Source: Woeseiaceae bacterium (lineage in GTDB: Bacteria > Pseudomonadota > Gammaproteobacteria > Steroidobacterales > Woeseiaceae). Taken from it: 64,000 nucleotides of DNA. The notes under the pieces were generated by a model. That model had not been told where the DNA came from. It worked only from the letters and a program-made list of their open reading frames with translations, and did not search any database. Position 1 is the stretch's first letter. Every line of letters starts with the position of its first letter. The translations under genes and the position numbers were made by a program. Positions 44,943 through 53,740 of the stretch are shown piece by piece. The DNA is taken from the NCBI GenBank assembly GCA_021773095.1, contig JAJFKR010000029.1, positions 117,066 to 181,065 of the forward strand, read 5' to 3'.

Positions 44943-46406
44943 GTGAGTAGCGGAACGCTAACAGACACCAAAATATCAAGCTTGGGCCGGCTCATCGCCG
45001 GCCCGTTTTTTGCTGCCCTGGTGTTCGTGTTTTTTCGCCCGGAAGGTCTGCCGCTTCACGCCACCTACGTTGCGACATTGGCTACGTGGATGGCGATCTG
45101 GTGGGCTATAGAAGCAACACACGTTGCCGTCACGGCACTGTTGCCCCTGGTTGCTCTTCCTGTTCTTGGAATATCGCCAATGAAGGTGACTGCCGCGTCC
45201 TATGCACACCCTGTGATCTACCTGTTCTTGGGTGGATTCGTCATGGCGATCGCAATACAAAAATCCGGCTTACATGAGCGTGCCGCGCTCAGAGTACTCA
45301 AATTAACCGGCGTCAATGCTCGAGCAATTGTCGGTGGTTTCATGGCCAGCGCGGCGTTGATCAGTATGTGGGTATCAAATTCGTCGACCACACTGATGAT
45401 GTTGCCTATTGCTGTATCGGTCGTACAGGTTGTTCGTGTGTCGATGGACGATCTACCCGGCGAGCAACTCAGAAATTTCGAGTTGTCGATGTTCCTGGGG
45501 TCAGCGTACGGTGCCACAACAGGCGGTGTTGCAACCCTGGTCGGAACGCCGCCAAACGCATTTCTTGCCGGCTTCATGCAAAGTACCTATGGCATTGAAA
45601 TCGACTTTGCTCGCTGGATGATCATTGGCGTGCCGCTCTCGATCGTGATGCTCCCTATAATCTGGTACGTTCTCGCACGAGCGGTGTATCCGGTTGATTT
45701 CGTCGCTTCCGACCGCGCGAAAGAACACCTGGATGCCAGGCACAGGGATCTTGGGCCGCTGAGAACGGTTGAATCGAGAACCGGCATTCTTTTTCTGCTC
45801 ATGGTCGCCGGCTGGCTGTTGCGCAAGCCAATTGTGATGTTAACAGGAGCTGTCGAACTGACGGATGCTGCGGTCGCGATGACTGCCGCAATCGCCGCTT
45901 TCCTCATTCCGAGTGGAGAAAAAAACGAAACTCTGCTGGTTTGGGATGACACCAAAAATCTGCCATGGGGCGTGCTCATCCTGTTCGGCGGTGGATTGGC
46001 GCTGGCCGCGGGAATGACGAGCACCGGACTGACTGACTGGATAGGTGACAGCCTGATCCCCTTGGGGACGATTCACATTAGCATTCTGATTATCGCCGCT
46101 TGCGCGCTGGTAATATTTCTTACCGAATTGACCAGCAATACCGCAACGACGGCGACGTTCCTGCCGGTCATGGCCGCCCTGGCGATTGGCATGGGTAGCA
46201 ACCCTCTGATTCTGCTCATTCCGGTGACTTTGGCAGCCAGTTTCGCTTTCATGCTTCCCGTCGCCACGCCCCCCAACGCGATCATATTCAGCTCGGGTCA
46301 CGTTCCCATACGCAGCATGATGCGTGCCGGATTTGTGATCAATTTGCTTGGCATCGTCATACTTGCAGGCGTCGCGCTTGTGCTGGTACCGGTGGTTTTT
46401 GGCTAA
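44943..46406 (+). CDS. DASS-family (SLC13) sodium/anion symporter
   Basis: 487 residues, GTG start. About 11-12 membrane helices with the two paired signature loops WVSNSSTTLMMLPIA and LTSNTATTATFLPVMAAL, each an SNT sodium/carboxylate-binding motif. Members carry succinate, citrate, other dicarboxylates or sulfate. It lies 23 bp after the transducer receptor, so the two probably take up the same compound across outer and inner membranes. A 6-bp inverted repeat, CACGAA...TTCGTG, surrounds the GTG start and might modulate translation. Confidence 0.9.
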   Translation: MSSGTLTDTKISSLGRLIAGPFFAALVFVFFRPEGLPLHATYVATLATWMAIWWAIEATHVAVTALLPLVALPVLGISPMKVTAASYAHPVIYLFLGGFVMAIAIQKSGLHERAALRVLKLTGVNARAIVGGFMASAALISMWVSNSSTTLMMLPIAVSVVQVVRVSMDDLPGEQLRNFELSMFLGSAYGATTGGVATLVGTPPNAFLAGFMQSTYGIEIDFARWMIIGVPLSIVMLPIIWYVLARAVYPVDFVASDRAKEHLDARHRDLGPLRTVESRTGILFLLMVAGWLLRKPIVMLTGAVELTDAAVAMTAAIAAFLIPSGEKNETLLVWDDTKNLPWGVLILFGGGLALAAGMTSTGLTDWIGDSLIPLGTIHISILIIAACALVIFLTELTSNTATTATFLPVMAALAIGMGSNPLILLIPVTLAASFAFMLPVATPPNAIIFSSGHVPIRSMMRAGFVINLLGIVILAGVALVLVPVVFG

Positions 46407-46486
46407 CGCCGGCACTGATAGGTTTGCTCACTTCTCGGCAATTACGTATGCCCCTTTGCCGCAATTGCTTGTACCTTTTTGAAGGA

Positions 46487-47593
46487 ATGACGACATTATC
46501 AGGGGGTATGCGCGAAGGCGCGAAGGCTATGTCTGCCGGTCTTTCCAGAACTTTTTTGAACCAGTCGAGTAAACGCATAGCCCTGATCTGCGGCGTGCTG
46601 GCCGTCGGCATATTCATAATAGACAGCCTGTTACTACCGCTGGGCGTAGCCGCAGGCGTGGCTTATGTTGGTGTGGTCTTCATTGCTTTGTGGCTACCCG
46701 AGCAACGAAATACATTCATGATTGCTGCTGGCGTGTCCCTTCTTACGTTACTCGGACATCTGATGTCCGAACCGGGCGGTATTCCATGGATGGTCTTAGC
46801 GAACAGACTGCTGGCGCTGTACGCCATCTGGCTGACGGCACTGGCCGGTACCTGGCTGATCCGCAGCAAGCGCAGGAAGTCCGAGGCTGAATTGCAAATA
46901 GTAGAAAACGAAGCTGAAAGAGCAAGAAGTGCCAAGACACGATTCTTAAGAACTGCAAGCAACGACATGCGGCACAATCTGCAGACGTTGAGCCTCATAA
47001 ACGGGGCGCTTCGCAAAACGGTCACCGAGGTGAAGGCGCAGGAAATGTTCGCAAAGCAAAGCAACGCGCTTGCCGAATTGAGCGACCTCTTAAACTCTCT
47101 TTTGGAAATCAGCGAATTTGAATCCGGCGAGGTTGAGCTGACCATCAGCAGGACGGCGGTTCAGGATATTTTTCAGGAACTGAAGAATGAATTCGAATTT
47201 CAGGCAAAAGCAAAGAACCTGCAGGTGAAATTCGATTGTCAATCCGAGGTTGTGCTTTCGGATGGTGTGTTGTTGACAAGAATCCTCCGTGTCCTGGTTT
47301 CGAATGCCATCCGATATACCAACGAGGGAGAGATAAGCGTTTTCTGCAGCCACGAGCCTGGCGGACTGAGGCTCACGGTCCAGGATTCAGGTATCGGTAT
47401 GGCCGCCGATCAACTGGCGATGATATTCGACGAATTTTACCGGATCGATAATGACCCTGCCGCCAGAAATAGCGGTCTTGGTCTGGGGCTTTCGATCGTT
47501 GAGCGTAGCGTCAGACTTCTGGGTACCAGGATGAACGTGGAGTCGGAGCCCGGCCGCGGATCCGCGTTCTCTCTGCTGGTGCCCGCCGCCTAA
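46487..47593 (+). CDS. Membrane sensor histidine kinase with degenerate H-box
   Basis: 368 residues from the ATG at 46487; ATGs at 46508 and 46529 are possible alternatives. Four hydrophobic helices (about 30-125) without a large periplasmic loop, a coiled segment, then the dimerisation helix and HATPase domain (LVSNAIRYTNEG, DSGIGMAADQL, GLGLGLSIVERS), all ATP-binding boxes intact. The H-box reads TASNDMRHNLQTL where relatives read ASHDLRQPLQAL, so the phospho-acceptor position is Asn and the only His lies four residues later. No response regulator is adjacent. It may be a non-canonical or pseudo-kinase. Confidence 0.85.
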   Translation: MTTLSGGMREGAKAMSAGLSRTFLNQSSKRIALICGVLAVGIFIIDSLLLPLGVAAGVAYVGVVFIALWLPEQRNTFMIAAGVSLLTLLGHLMSEPGGIPWMVLANRLLALYAIWLTALAGTWLIRSKRRKSEAELQIVENEAERARSAKTRFLRTASNDMRHNLQTLSLINGALRKTVTEVKAQEMFAKQSNALAELSDLLNSLLEISEFESGEVELTISRTAVQDIFQELKNEFEFQAKAKNLQVKFDCQSEVVLSDGVLLTRILRVLVSNAIRYTNEGEISVFCSHEPGGLRLTVQDSGIGMAADQLAMIFDEFYRIDNDPAARNSGLGLGLSIVERSVRLLGTRMNVESEPGRGSAFSLLVPAA

Positions 47594-48396
47594 ACAATAA
47601 GAGCCCGAAACTCGCGCAGAATCCTCTTGATCCGCGCAGTGTTCTCACCTCCCGAGCGGAGCAGTAGTTTCTGGCCGCTCGAAAGAGCCTCCAGTTCCGT
47701 GTCAGCAAACTCGTAAAGCACATGCGGTCGGATGAGGCGAATGGGATCATCCACCTCGGGCGTGATCAACAGCAAATCAATCACCTCCACCAGACGATCA
47801 TTGAAGTAACCACCCGGATAACCCAGTCGCACGTAGGACCCCTGAAATAATGGGTAGAAACGACGATAGGTTTCGGCGACGACCTCGAGGTCGGCTCCGA
47901 CCACAAGATCAATAAGTATGGCATATCGTGCGTAGCTATCGGGATTCAGGTAGTAAACACCGTTGTCACCTGACGCGTCCGCAGCAAATGATCTGGAGAG
48001 CCTGCCGACGGGCCGGATTTTCTCTGCCACATGGCTGCGCGGCAGGTTGTCGATCGTTGCAACGAAGTTATCGACAAGCGACTCACTCTTGAGCACGGAT
48101 TCAATCGGGTGACCAAAAATGTCGACAAGGGCCAGCAGAAAGTAACTGTCACTGTCATCAAGTGGCGGCAAGCGTACAAGCCTGCGTTCGGATGATGCTG
48201 ATTGCTCAATCGGTGCTATCGGATGTGCGGGCCCGCTTTTCGTGCGCCTTTCTTCAGCAACGACGTCGGATGGCACGGCAACGGGCTCGTCCGGCAGAAG
48301 GATATCGTCCTGAAAATACCAAAACGTGCCGGCCAGAGCGGCAATCAGCAGGATAAAAAGCAGCAGCTTTACGTCGGGATCGTTCACGACGTTCAC
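47590..48396 (-). CDS. DUF3014 domain protein, membrane anchored
   Basis: 268 residues. One N-terminal membrane helix (LLLFILLIAALAGTFWYF), then a proline/charged linker and a DUF3014 domain with DSDSYFLLALVDIFG, VATIDNLPRSHVAEKIRPV and FQGSYVRLGYPGGYFNDRLV. Function unknown in the family; the domain would face the periplasm. It is convergent with the kinase gene, with a 4-bp overlap of stops. Confidence 0.82.
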   Translation of the reverse strand: MNVVNDPDVKLLLFILLIAALAGTFWYFQDDILLPDEPVAVPSDVVAEERRTKSGPAHPIAPIEQSASSERRLVRLPPLDDSDSYFLLALVDIFGHPIESVLKSESLVDNFVATIDNLPRSHVAEKIRPVGRLSRSFAADASGDNGVYYLNPDSYARYAILIDLVVGADLEVVAETYRRFYPLFQGSYVRLGYPGGYFNDRLVEVIDLLLITPEVDDPIRLIRPHVLYEFADTELEALSSGQKLLLRSGGENTARIKRILREFRALIV

Positions 48397-48589
48397 TCTA
48401 CCCTATTTCATTGGACGGTCCGCAACAACCGTTTGTGCATTGTTGATTTTACCGGTGGCGAAAGTAAGTTTTGAGACCATGGTTTATCCTGAAGAGTCTG
48501 TTACGTTGTGTTTCTGTGACATATTTGACTGCAACCAATTCCGCCTTGCTCGGTCGAAAACGCGGCTTGGTCGGAAATCAGGAAACAAT

Positions 48590-49360
48590 ATGATTAATCG
48601 TTGGGTAGTCCGTATCTTTGTCGTGGCGATAATGTCGCTGGCATTTCTTACGGTGGCAGCCATTGGACTGGCAGATGAGCTGGTATCAGAGGAGATCAGT
48701 TTCGCCACGCGTGATGGAATTAGAATCAGCGCGACCCTGGCCGTGTCGTCTGCCGGGCAAGACCAAAAATTGCCGGCAGTAGTTTTTATCCATCAGGGCG
48801 GATCGAACCGTAACGAATGGGTGTCATTACCACTCTTCGACAACGTTGTTGCAAGCAACATGGTTGCACTCGCTTACGATGTCAGGGGGCACGGTGACTC
48901 GTCAGGGAAGGCCGACTTCAACACGTTGTTCGATGATCCTAATCAGGCGCCTCTGGATTTGCGGGCCGCAATCGACTATCTGATTGCTACCGGGCGGGTC
49001 GACAAGGAGCGGATTGCTGTTATTGGTGCATCGATAGGTTCGAATCTCGCTTGCGTTGCGTCCGGGAAAGATACGTATCACGTCAAAACCGCCGTCGCGA
49101 TGTCGGGCAAGACTTCAGCGGTGTTGAACCTGGCGGGCCTCGACAAATCAGAGATTACACTCGCATCCGTTTTTCATATTTCGTCAGAGTTTGATCAGGA
49201 CGGCAAGCGTGCCGAATGGGCAACAGAGCTTTTCGAAATGACTGACGAACCGCGAAAACTTGAAATAGTTGCAGAATCCGCCGGACACGGTGTGTCAATA
49301 TTTACCGATGATCCTTCGCTTCAGGAACGTGTGTTCGGCTGGTTGCTGGAAACTCTTTAG
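48590..49360 (+). CDS. Exported alpha/beta hydrolase (dienelactone hydrolase-like)
   Basis: 256 residues from the ATG at 48590, which has an AGGAAA site 6 bp upstream and gives a good signal peptide ending near IGLADE. The frame is open further upstream, but without a signal or similarity. The nucleophile elbow is GASIGSN, the oxyanion strand VVFIHQGGSNRNEW and the His segment AGHGVSIF. Probably an esterase acting in the periplasm; the substrate is unknown. Confidence 0.85.
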   Translation: MINRWVVRIFVVAIMSLAFLTVAAIGLADELVSEEISFATRDGIRISATLAVSSAGQDQKLPAVVFIHQGGSNRNEWVSLPLFDNVVASNMVALAYDVRGHGDSSGKADFNTLFDDPNQAPLDLRAAIDYLIATGRVDKERIAVIGASIGSNLACVASGKDTYHVKTAVAMSGKTSAVLNLAGLDKSEITLASVFHISSEFDQDGKRAEWATELFEMTDEPRKLEIVAESAGHGVSIFTDDPSLQERVFGWLLETL

Positions 49361-49571
49361 GAAACAACTCTTGGCAAATCCCGCTCGGTCAACTGCATAT
49401 AGCTCACAGCGTGGCTTGTTCGACAAGACATTCTTCAGGCGGCGCAAGCGCCATCAATGTGTCAAAATTGCGGACAATCGCCAAATAATTGGAATTTTTT
49501 GTAACCAAATGTTCTGACAATGCAACGATAATAGATTGTGTGGAATATTACGGATTAGGGACCAGGTGCTG

Positions 49572-50678
49572 ATGCTTGATGGAACATACGTCGTACCAGG
49601 CATGCCGGCGCTGGGCGAGAGCGAGAAGGATGTTTCTTTCTTCGAATTCTGGCCCATGTGGCTGATGTACCTGCCGGTTGCGCTGCAATGGCTGGTGCTT
49701 GCCGTGCGCAATGGTTCGCTGATGCTGCCATTGGTCGCCAACCCAAAGCTCCCGGTTTCCGGAGTGGTCGGAGTTGGCAAAAGCGAGATTTTGGCGCAGG
49801 CGACAGGTCATTGTGCCGATGCTATTTTGCCCTGGGTTTGTCATCGGATCACGGACGAGTCGCCGGGTGAGCAGGTTGACGGCATTATCAGAAAAGCCAC
49901 AGAGCAAAATATTCAGTTGCCGTTCGTATGCAAACCCGATCTGGGCTGCAGAGGCTCCGGAGTAAAGCTGGTATCTGACAAGGAACAGCTCAGCACCTAC
50001 CTAGACGCATACCCGCAAGACACGGAAATTATCGTACAACGACTGGCCAGCTGGGAACCGGAAGCCGGCATATTCTATGTGCGCATGCCTGGTGCTGAAT
50101 TGGGCCAGATCAAGTCTCTGGCGCTGAAGTACAGCCCGCACGTTGTCGGCGATGGCGTGAGTACGTTACGGGAATTGATTGCAAGAGACTCGCGTGCGAG
50201 CCAGCTTGAACACCTTTATTTGGAACGACATCAGGCCAATCTCGACACGATAATCGAAAAAGAAAAAACTTATCGGCTCGTTTTTTCGATCAGCCATTGT
50301 CGTGGCGCAATATTTCGGGATGGCGCAGAGTACATTACGGAGAAGCTGACACAGCAGATTGACGATTTGATGCGCGATATTCCGGAGTTCTACTACGGTC
50401 GTCTCGACATCAAGTTTCCGGATATCGATAGTCTGATGAAGGGCGAGAATCTGGAGATCGTAGAGATCAATGCCGCCAGTGCCGAGTCGCTGCATATTTG
50501 GGATCGTGACGCGAGCTTGCGCGACGCTCTACAGGCATTGTTGTGGCAGTACCGCACGTTGTTCAAAATTGGTCGAATAAACAGACGTCGCGGCTTTGCA
50601 CCACCGCCGATCAGCGAACTGCTGGAGCGCTGGCGCACCGAGCGGCAGCTGGCACAGTTTTATCCGATGACCGATTGA
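49572..50678 (+). CDS. Membrane-anchored ATP-grasp ligase-like protein
   Basis: 368 residues from ATG 49572; a TTG at 49536 would add 12. An N-terminal hydrophobic stretch (about 25-45, LMYLPVALQWLVLAV) is followed by an ATP-grasp fold: FVCKPDLGCRGSGVKLV, IIVQRLASWEPEAG, a VVGDGVSTLREL segment as in cyanophycin-type ligases, FYYGRLDIKF and the metal motif EIVEINAA. ATP-grasp enzymes join a carboxylate to an amine or thiol through an acyl-phosphate. It lies 15 bp before an OlsF-like acyltransferase and on the same strand. I infer a role in making or modifying an aminolipid. No specific family name is recognised. Confidence 0.8.
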   Translation: MLDGTYVVPGMPALGESEKDVSFFEFWPMWLMYLPVALQWLVLAVRNGSLMLPLVANPKLPVSGVVGVGKSEILAQATGHCADAILPWVCHRITDESPGEQVDGIIRKATEQNIQLPFVCKPDLGCRGSGVKLVSDKEQLSTYLDAYPQDTEIIVQRLASWEPEAGIFYVRMPGAELGQIKSLALKYSPHVVGDGVSTLRELIARDSRASQLEHLYLERHQANLDTIIEKEKTYRLVFSISHCRGAIFRDGAEYITEKLTQQIDDLMRDIPEFYYGRLDIKFPDIDSLMKGENLEIVEINAASAESLHIWDRDASLRDALQALLWQYRTLFKIGRINRRRGFAPPPISELLERWRTERQLAQFYPMTD

Positions 50679-50693
50679 CGCGCCATACTGTCT

Positions 50694-52469
50694 ATGACTG
50701 AGCACCCACTACAATTGCCGATTAGGAACAAGACCCTGAACCGAGTCGTTACGCGCGTTCTTGGAATGCGGCGAGCGCGTCAGGTCTACGATGGCTGGTT
50801 AGACAGCGGTGAGCGCAGAGATCCACCGGTCGCCGGCCGGTTCTTGAAGTTCGCGCTGTCGTTTCTGGACTCGAAAATAAGCTGGCGGGACGGGGAAGAT
50901 TTGCAACGAGTTCCGACCGAAGGTCCATTGATCGTCGTAGCCAATCATCCCCTGGGTTGCCTCGAGGGCATGATGCTGTCGCATGAACTCCTGAAGGTGA
51001 GAAAAGACACTAAAGTTCTCGTAAATGAATTGTTGTTGCGGATTCCTGAATTCAAAGAACTGTTTATTGGGCTGGATGTGTTGAGTGGTGATACCGCAAG
51101 GAAAAACGCGCGCGGAATTCGAACCGCTTGCCAACATTTGGACGCGGGTGGTGCGCTATTGATATTTCCCGCTGGAACGGTTGCCCAGATCAATTTGTTG
51201 CGACGCCGTATTGAAGATCCGCCGTGGAATAATCTGGTCGGTAGACTGGCCGAGCGCTACCGTGCAACTTGCGTGACCGTGTACGTCGATGCTCGTAACA
51301 GCCTGCTTTTTTACCTGACGGGTCTTATTCACCCGAGGTTGAGAACGCTTCTACTTGCCAGGGAGCTACCAAATAAACAGGGATGCACAGTATCCGCGAC
51401 TGTTGGTGAACTGGTGACGCCAAGAGAAATTGCTGAACTGGACGGTCGCGAGGCAATTACCAGCTTCCTCCGGCTCAGCAATGATGCGCTGGGTCCCGAT
51501 CAGAACGAGAAAAGCAGTGCAGCCGGTGCGCGGCAGCCGATTCCAATTGCAACCGACCTTACACAGTCAGTGTTGCAGAGGAAACTGGATGATCTCGCCG
51601 AGTATCGACTCGTCGACGACAAGCGCTTCGCCGTCTACTGTGCTCCATACGCTGAACTCGGCTGCATGATGCGACAGATTGCGATTGAGCGTGAGAAAGC
51701 ATTTCGCGCCGTGGGAGAAGGAACCGGTCGTGATCTGGATAGCGATGACTTTGACCGTCACTACTGGCACTTGTGGGCATGGGACAAAGAGCAGAATCAA
51801 ATGGTTGGGTCTTATCGAGTGGGAAAGACCGATCAAATACTTCGTGAGAACGGAGTTGATAAGTTGTACAGCCACTCTTTGTATCGATTCGATCCCAAAT
51901 TTATCAGTGAGATCGGAAGCTCGATCGAAGTCGGTCGCTCATTCGTTGCAATAGATTATCAACGTCACCCCAAAGCGCTGGATCTGCTTTGGCGTGGCCT
52001 TGGCACGTTTGTAGTGCAAAACCCCGGCTATCACACGTTGTTCGGTTGCGTGAGTATTTCCAGCGAATATTCTGTGATGGCGCGAGCCTTCCTGGCTGAC
52101 TCGATGATGGCGCATTACTCGATCAAGGGCGATCTGCAGCAACAGGTGAGCCCAAGGTCACCTTTTCGCGTATCCAAAAAACCGTGGACTGCAGAGGTTT
52201 TGAAGTCACTGGGCAGCATCGCGATTATCAACAAGCTGCTGGGCAACCTGGATCAGGGGCGGCGAATACCGATTCTTCTTAGACACTACCTTGCGCTAAA
52301 CGGACGTTTTGCCTCGTTCACCGTAAACCGCGGATTCAACAACTCGCTGGATGGGCTGATTCTTGTCGACCTGAGGGAGGCACCGCAAAAATATTTAAAT
52401 CGATATCTGGGCAAAGAGGGCGCCCAGGTGTTTCTGCAAAGATGGAGAAAGAATGTCGACGCTGCGTAA
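50694..52469 (+). CDS. olsF: OlsF-like bifunctional acyltransferase (ornithine/amino-lipid synthesis)
   Basis: 591 residues in two parts. The N-terminal lysophospholipid acyltransferase domain (about 40-260) has VVANHPLGCLEGMML and LLIFPAGTVAQINL. The C-terminal domain (about 300-560) is a hemolysin-like GNAT N-acyltransferase with EREKAFRAVGEGTGRDLD, DRHYWHLWAWDKE and SIEVGRSFVAIDYQRHP. This is the architecture of OlsF, whose C-terminal half N-acylates ornithine (or glutamine) and whose N-terminal half O-acylates the lyso-lipid. The amino-acid head group here is unknown. Forms an operon with the ATP-grasp and DinB-like genes. Confidence 0.86.
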   Translation: MTEHPLQLPIRNKTLNRVVTRVLGMRRARQVYDGWLDSGERRDPPVAGRFLKFALSFLDSKISWRDGEDLQRVPTEGPLIVVANHPLGCLEGMMLSHELLKVRKDTKVLVNELLLRIPEFKELFIGLDVLSGDTARKNARGIRTACQHLDAGGALLIFPAGTVAQINLLRRRIEDPPWNNLVGRLAERYRATCVTVYVDARNSLLFYLTGLIHPRLRTLLLARELPNKQGCTVSATVGELVTPREIAELDGREAITSFLRLSNDALGPDQNEKSSAAGARQPIPIATDLTQSVLQRKLDDLAEYRLVDDKRFAVYCAPYAELGCMMRQIAIEREKAFRAVGEGTGRDLDSDDFDRHYWHLWAWDKEQNQMVGSYRVGKTDQILRENGVDKLYSHSLYRFDPKFISEIGSSIEVGRSFVAIDYQRHPKALDLLWRGLGTFVVQNPGYHTLFGCVSISSEYSVMARAFLADSMMAHYSIKGDLQQQVSPRSPFRVSKKPWTAEVLKSLGSIAIINKLLGNLDQGRRIPILLRHYLALNGRFASFTVNRGFNNSLDGLILVDLREAPQKYLNRYLGKEGAQVFLQRWRKNVDAA

Positions 52470-52977
52470 TTCTGCCGTTGAGGCTTTGGATCAAATGCAC
52501 TCGCTGATCGTCACGGCGATGGATGCATCCGGTCCAGACAATAATTTGTACGATGAGAGTGGCATTGGATGTCACGTGCGGCATGTTGCGGATCATTTCC
52601 GGGCATTTGAGAACGGTATTGACTCAGGTGTTATCGACTACAACTGCCGACGGCGGGACAGCGAGCTTGAGCGAAACGCCAATCTTGGGCTCGAAGAGCT
52701 GCTGGAGCTACGAGAAATGCTGCCGTTAACGATCTTCAGTGATCAGCGTGTGATCGTTGAGTCAGAAATCTCGTGCCTTCATCAGGAGAGTCGCCGCTGC
52801 GACAGCACCTTTAACAGGGAGCTGACCTACCTGATCTATCACACGATTCATCATGTTGCGTACGCTTCGCTCCTGTTAAAACAGATCGGCTTGTCACCCG
52901 ACCCCGATGCGGGTTTGGCGCCGGCAACCGTGAGCTATCTGCGTCAAAGTCCTAAGGCCGCCGAGCCGTTGCGATAA
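52453..52977 (+). CDS. DinB-like four-helix metalloprotein
   Basis: 174 residues. GCHVRHVADHFRAFEN and LIYHTIHHVAYASLLLK supply the three-His metal site of the DinB/YfiT fold, used by thiol-dependent transferases and hydrolases. The start overlaps the OlsF-like gene by 17 bp, implying coupling, and the 3' end overlaps the convergent methyltransferase by 26 bp. The role is unknown. Confidence 0.78.
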   Translation: MSTLRNSAVEALDQMHSLIVTAMDASGPDNNLYDESGIGCHVRHVADHFRAFENGIDSGVIDYNCRRRDSELERNANLGLEELLELREMLPLTIFSDQRVIVESEISCLHQESRRCDSTFNRELTYLIYHTIHHVAYASLLLKQIGLSPDPDAGLAPATVSYLRQSPKAAEPLR

Positions 52978-53740
52978 GGTAGCCGGCACCGCCTGTGGCA
53001 ATAAAGCTTTCGAGGTCTGCGAGAGTCTGTGCAGGATCGCCGAAGTCGGTAGGCAGTCCAGCGTTTGCCAAAGCACTCGTGGTCGCCAATAGTTTCAGTT
53101 GGCGCTTGATGCGCTGAATCATGTCGGTCAGCGTCCAGTTGACGCTTCGAATTCGTATGAATTCGAAACCTGCGCGGGACAGTGCCTCTCGATAACCCTC
53201 GGCCGACGGCGCGTTCGCAACGCAGAGCACCTTGCCCAGTAATCCGTTCAGACTATCGGGCACCGGTGCGTTAAGGAAAAAGTCAGAAAATCCGATGCGA
53301 CCGCCCGGCTTTAACACAAAATGTAGTTGTTGAAGTGCGGTATCCATACTTTCGAAAAGACACAAACTGCATTCACAAAGAGAAACGTCGAAGGACTCGG
53401 GTGCGAACGGTAGCTGCACCGCGCTGGCTCTCAGGAACTGCGTTTTGTCACTGAGGCCGGCTGCTTGTGCGGCATCGGTTGCTCGCTGGAGATTGAGAGC
53501 CGAATAGTCACACCCGGTGACCGTCGCGCCAAACTCAGCCGCGATTAAACGCGCCGAGCTGCCGTTTCCGCAAGCAACATCAAGTACGGCGGATTTTGGT
53601 GAAACAAGACTCGCGTCCGCCAGGCGCCGGGTTAGTTTTATCCCACCGGGATGAAAGCTTTCACCTAGTAGTTGTTCGACGATGGGCAGCTCATAAAGGC
53701 CAGCACAACAACTCGCCAGATTTTGGCTGGCATCACTCAC
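52952..53740 (-). CDS. Class I SAM-dependent methyltransferase
   Basis: 262 residues. Motif I VLDVACGNGSSARL, motif II VTGCDYSALNLQRA and post-motif FDVSLCECSLCLF are clear. The N-terminal CCAGLYELPIVEQLLGESFHPGG is distinctive, and a cysteine pair near the start could bind metal. It is coupled to the radical SAM gene (4-bp overlap) and so probably methylates its product or an intermediate. The substrate is unknown. Confidence 0.88.
   Translation of the reverse strand: MSDASQNLASCCAGLYELPIVEQLLGESFHPGGIKLTRRLADASLVSPKSAVLDVACGNGSSARLIAAEFGATVTGCDYSALNLQRATDAAQAAGLSDKTQFLRASAVQLPFAPESFDVSLCECSLCLFESMDTALQQLHFVLKPGGRIGFSDFFLNAPVPDSLNGLLGKVLCVANAPSAEGYREALSRAGFEFIRIRSVNWTLTDMIQRIKRQLKLLATTSALANAGLPTDFGDPAQTLADLESFIATGGAGYLIATARRP

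Noticed and set aside
48326..48589. Upstream extension of the exported hydrolase
   Set aside because: It would bury the signal peptide and overlap the DUF3014 gene; the ATG at 48590 has a good ribosome site.
48839..48850. GACAACGTTGTT, one mismatch from the GlcNAc operator
   Set aside because: It lies inside the hydrolase coding sequence, far from any promoter; most likely chance.
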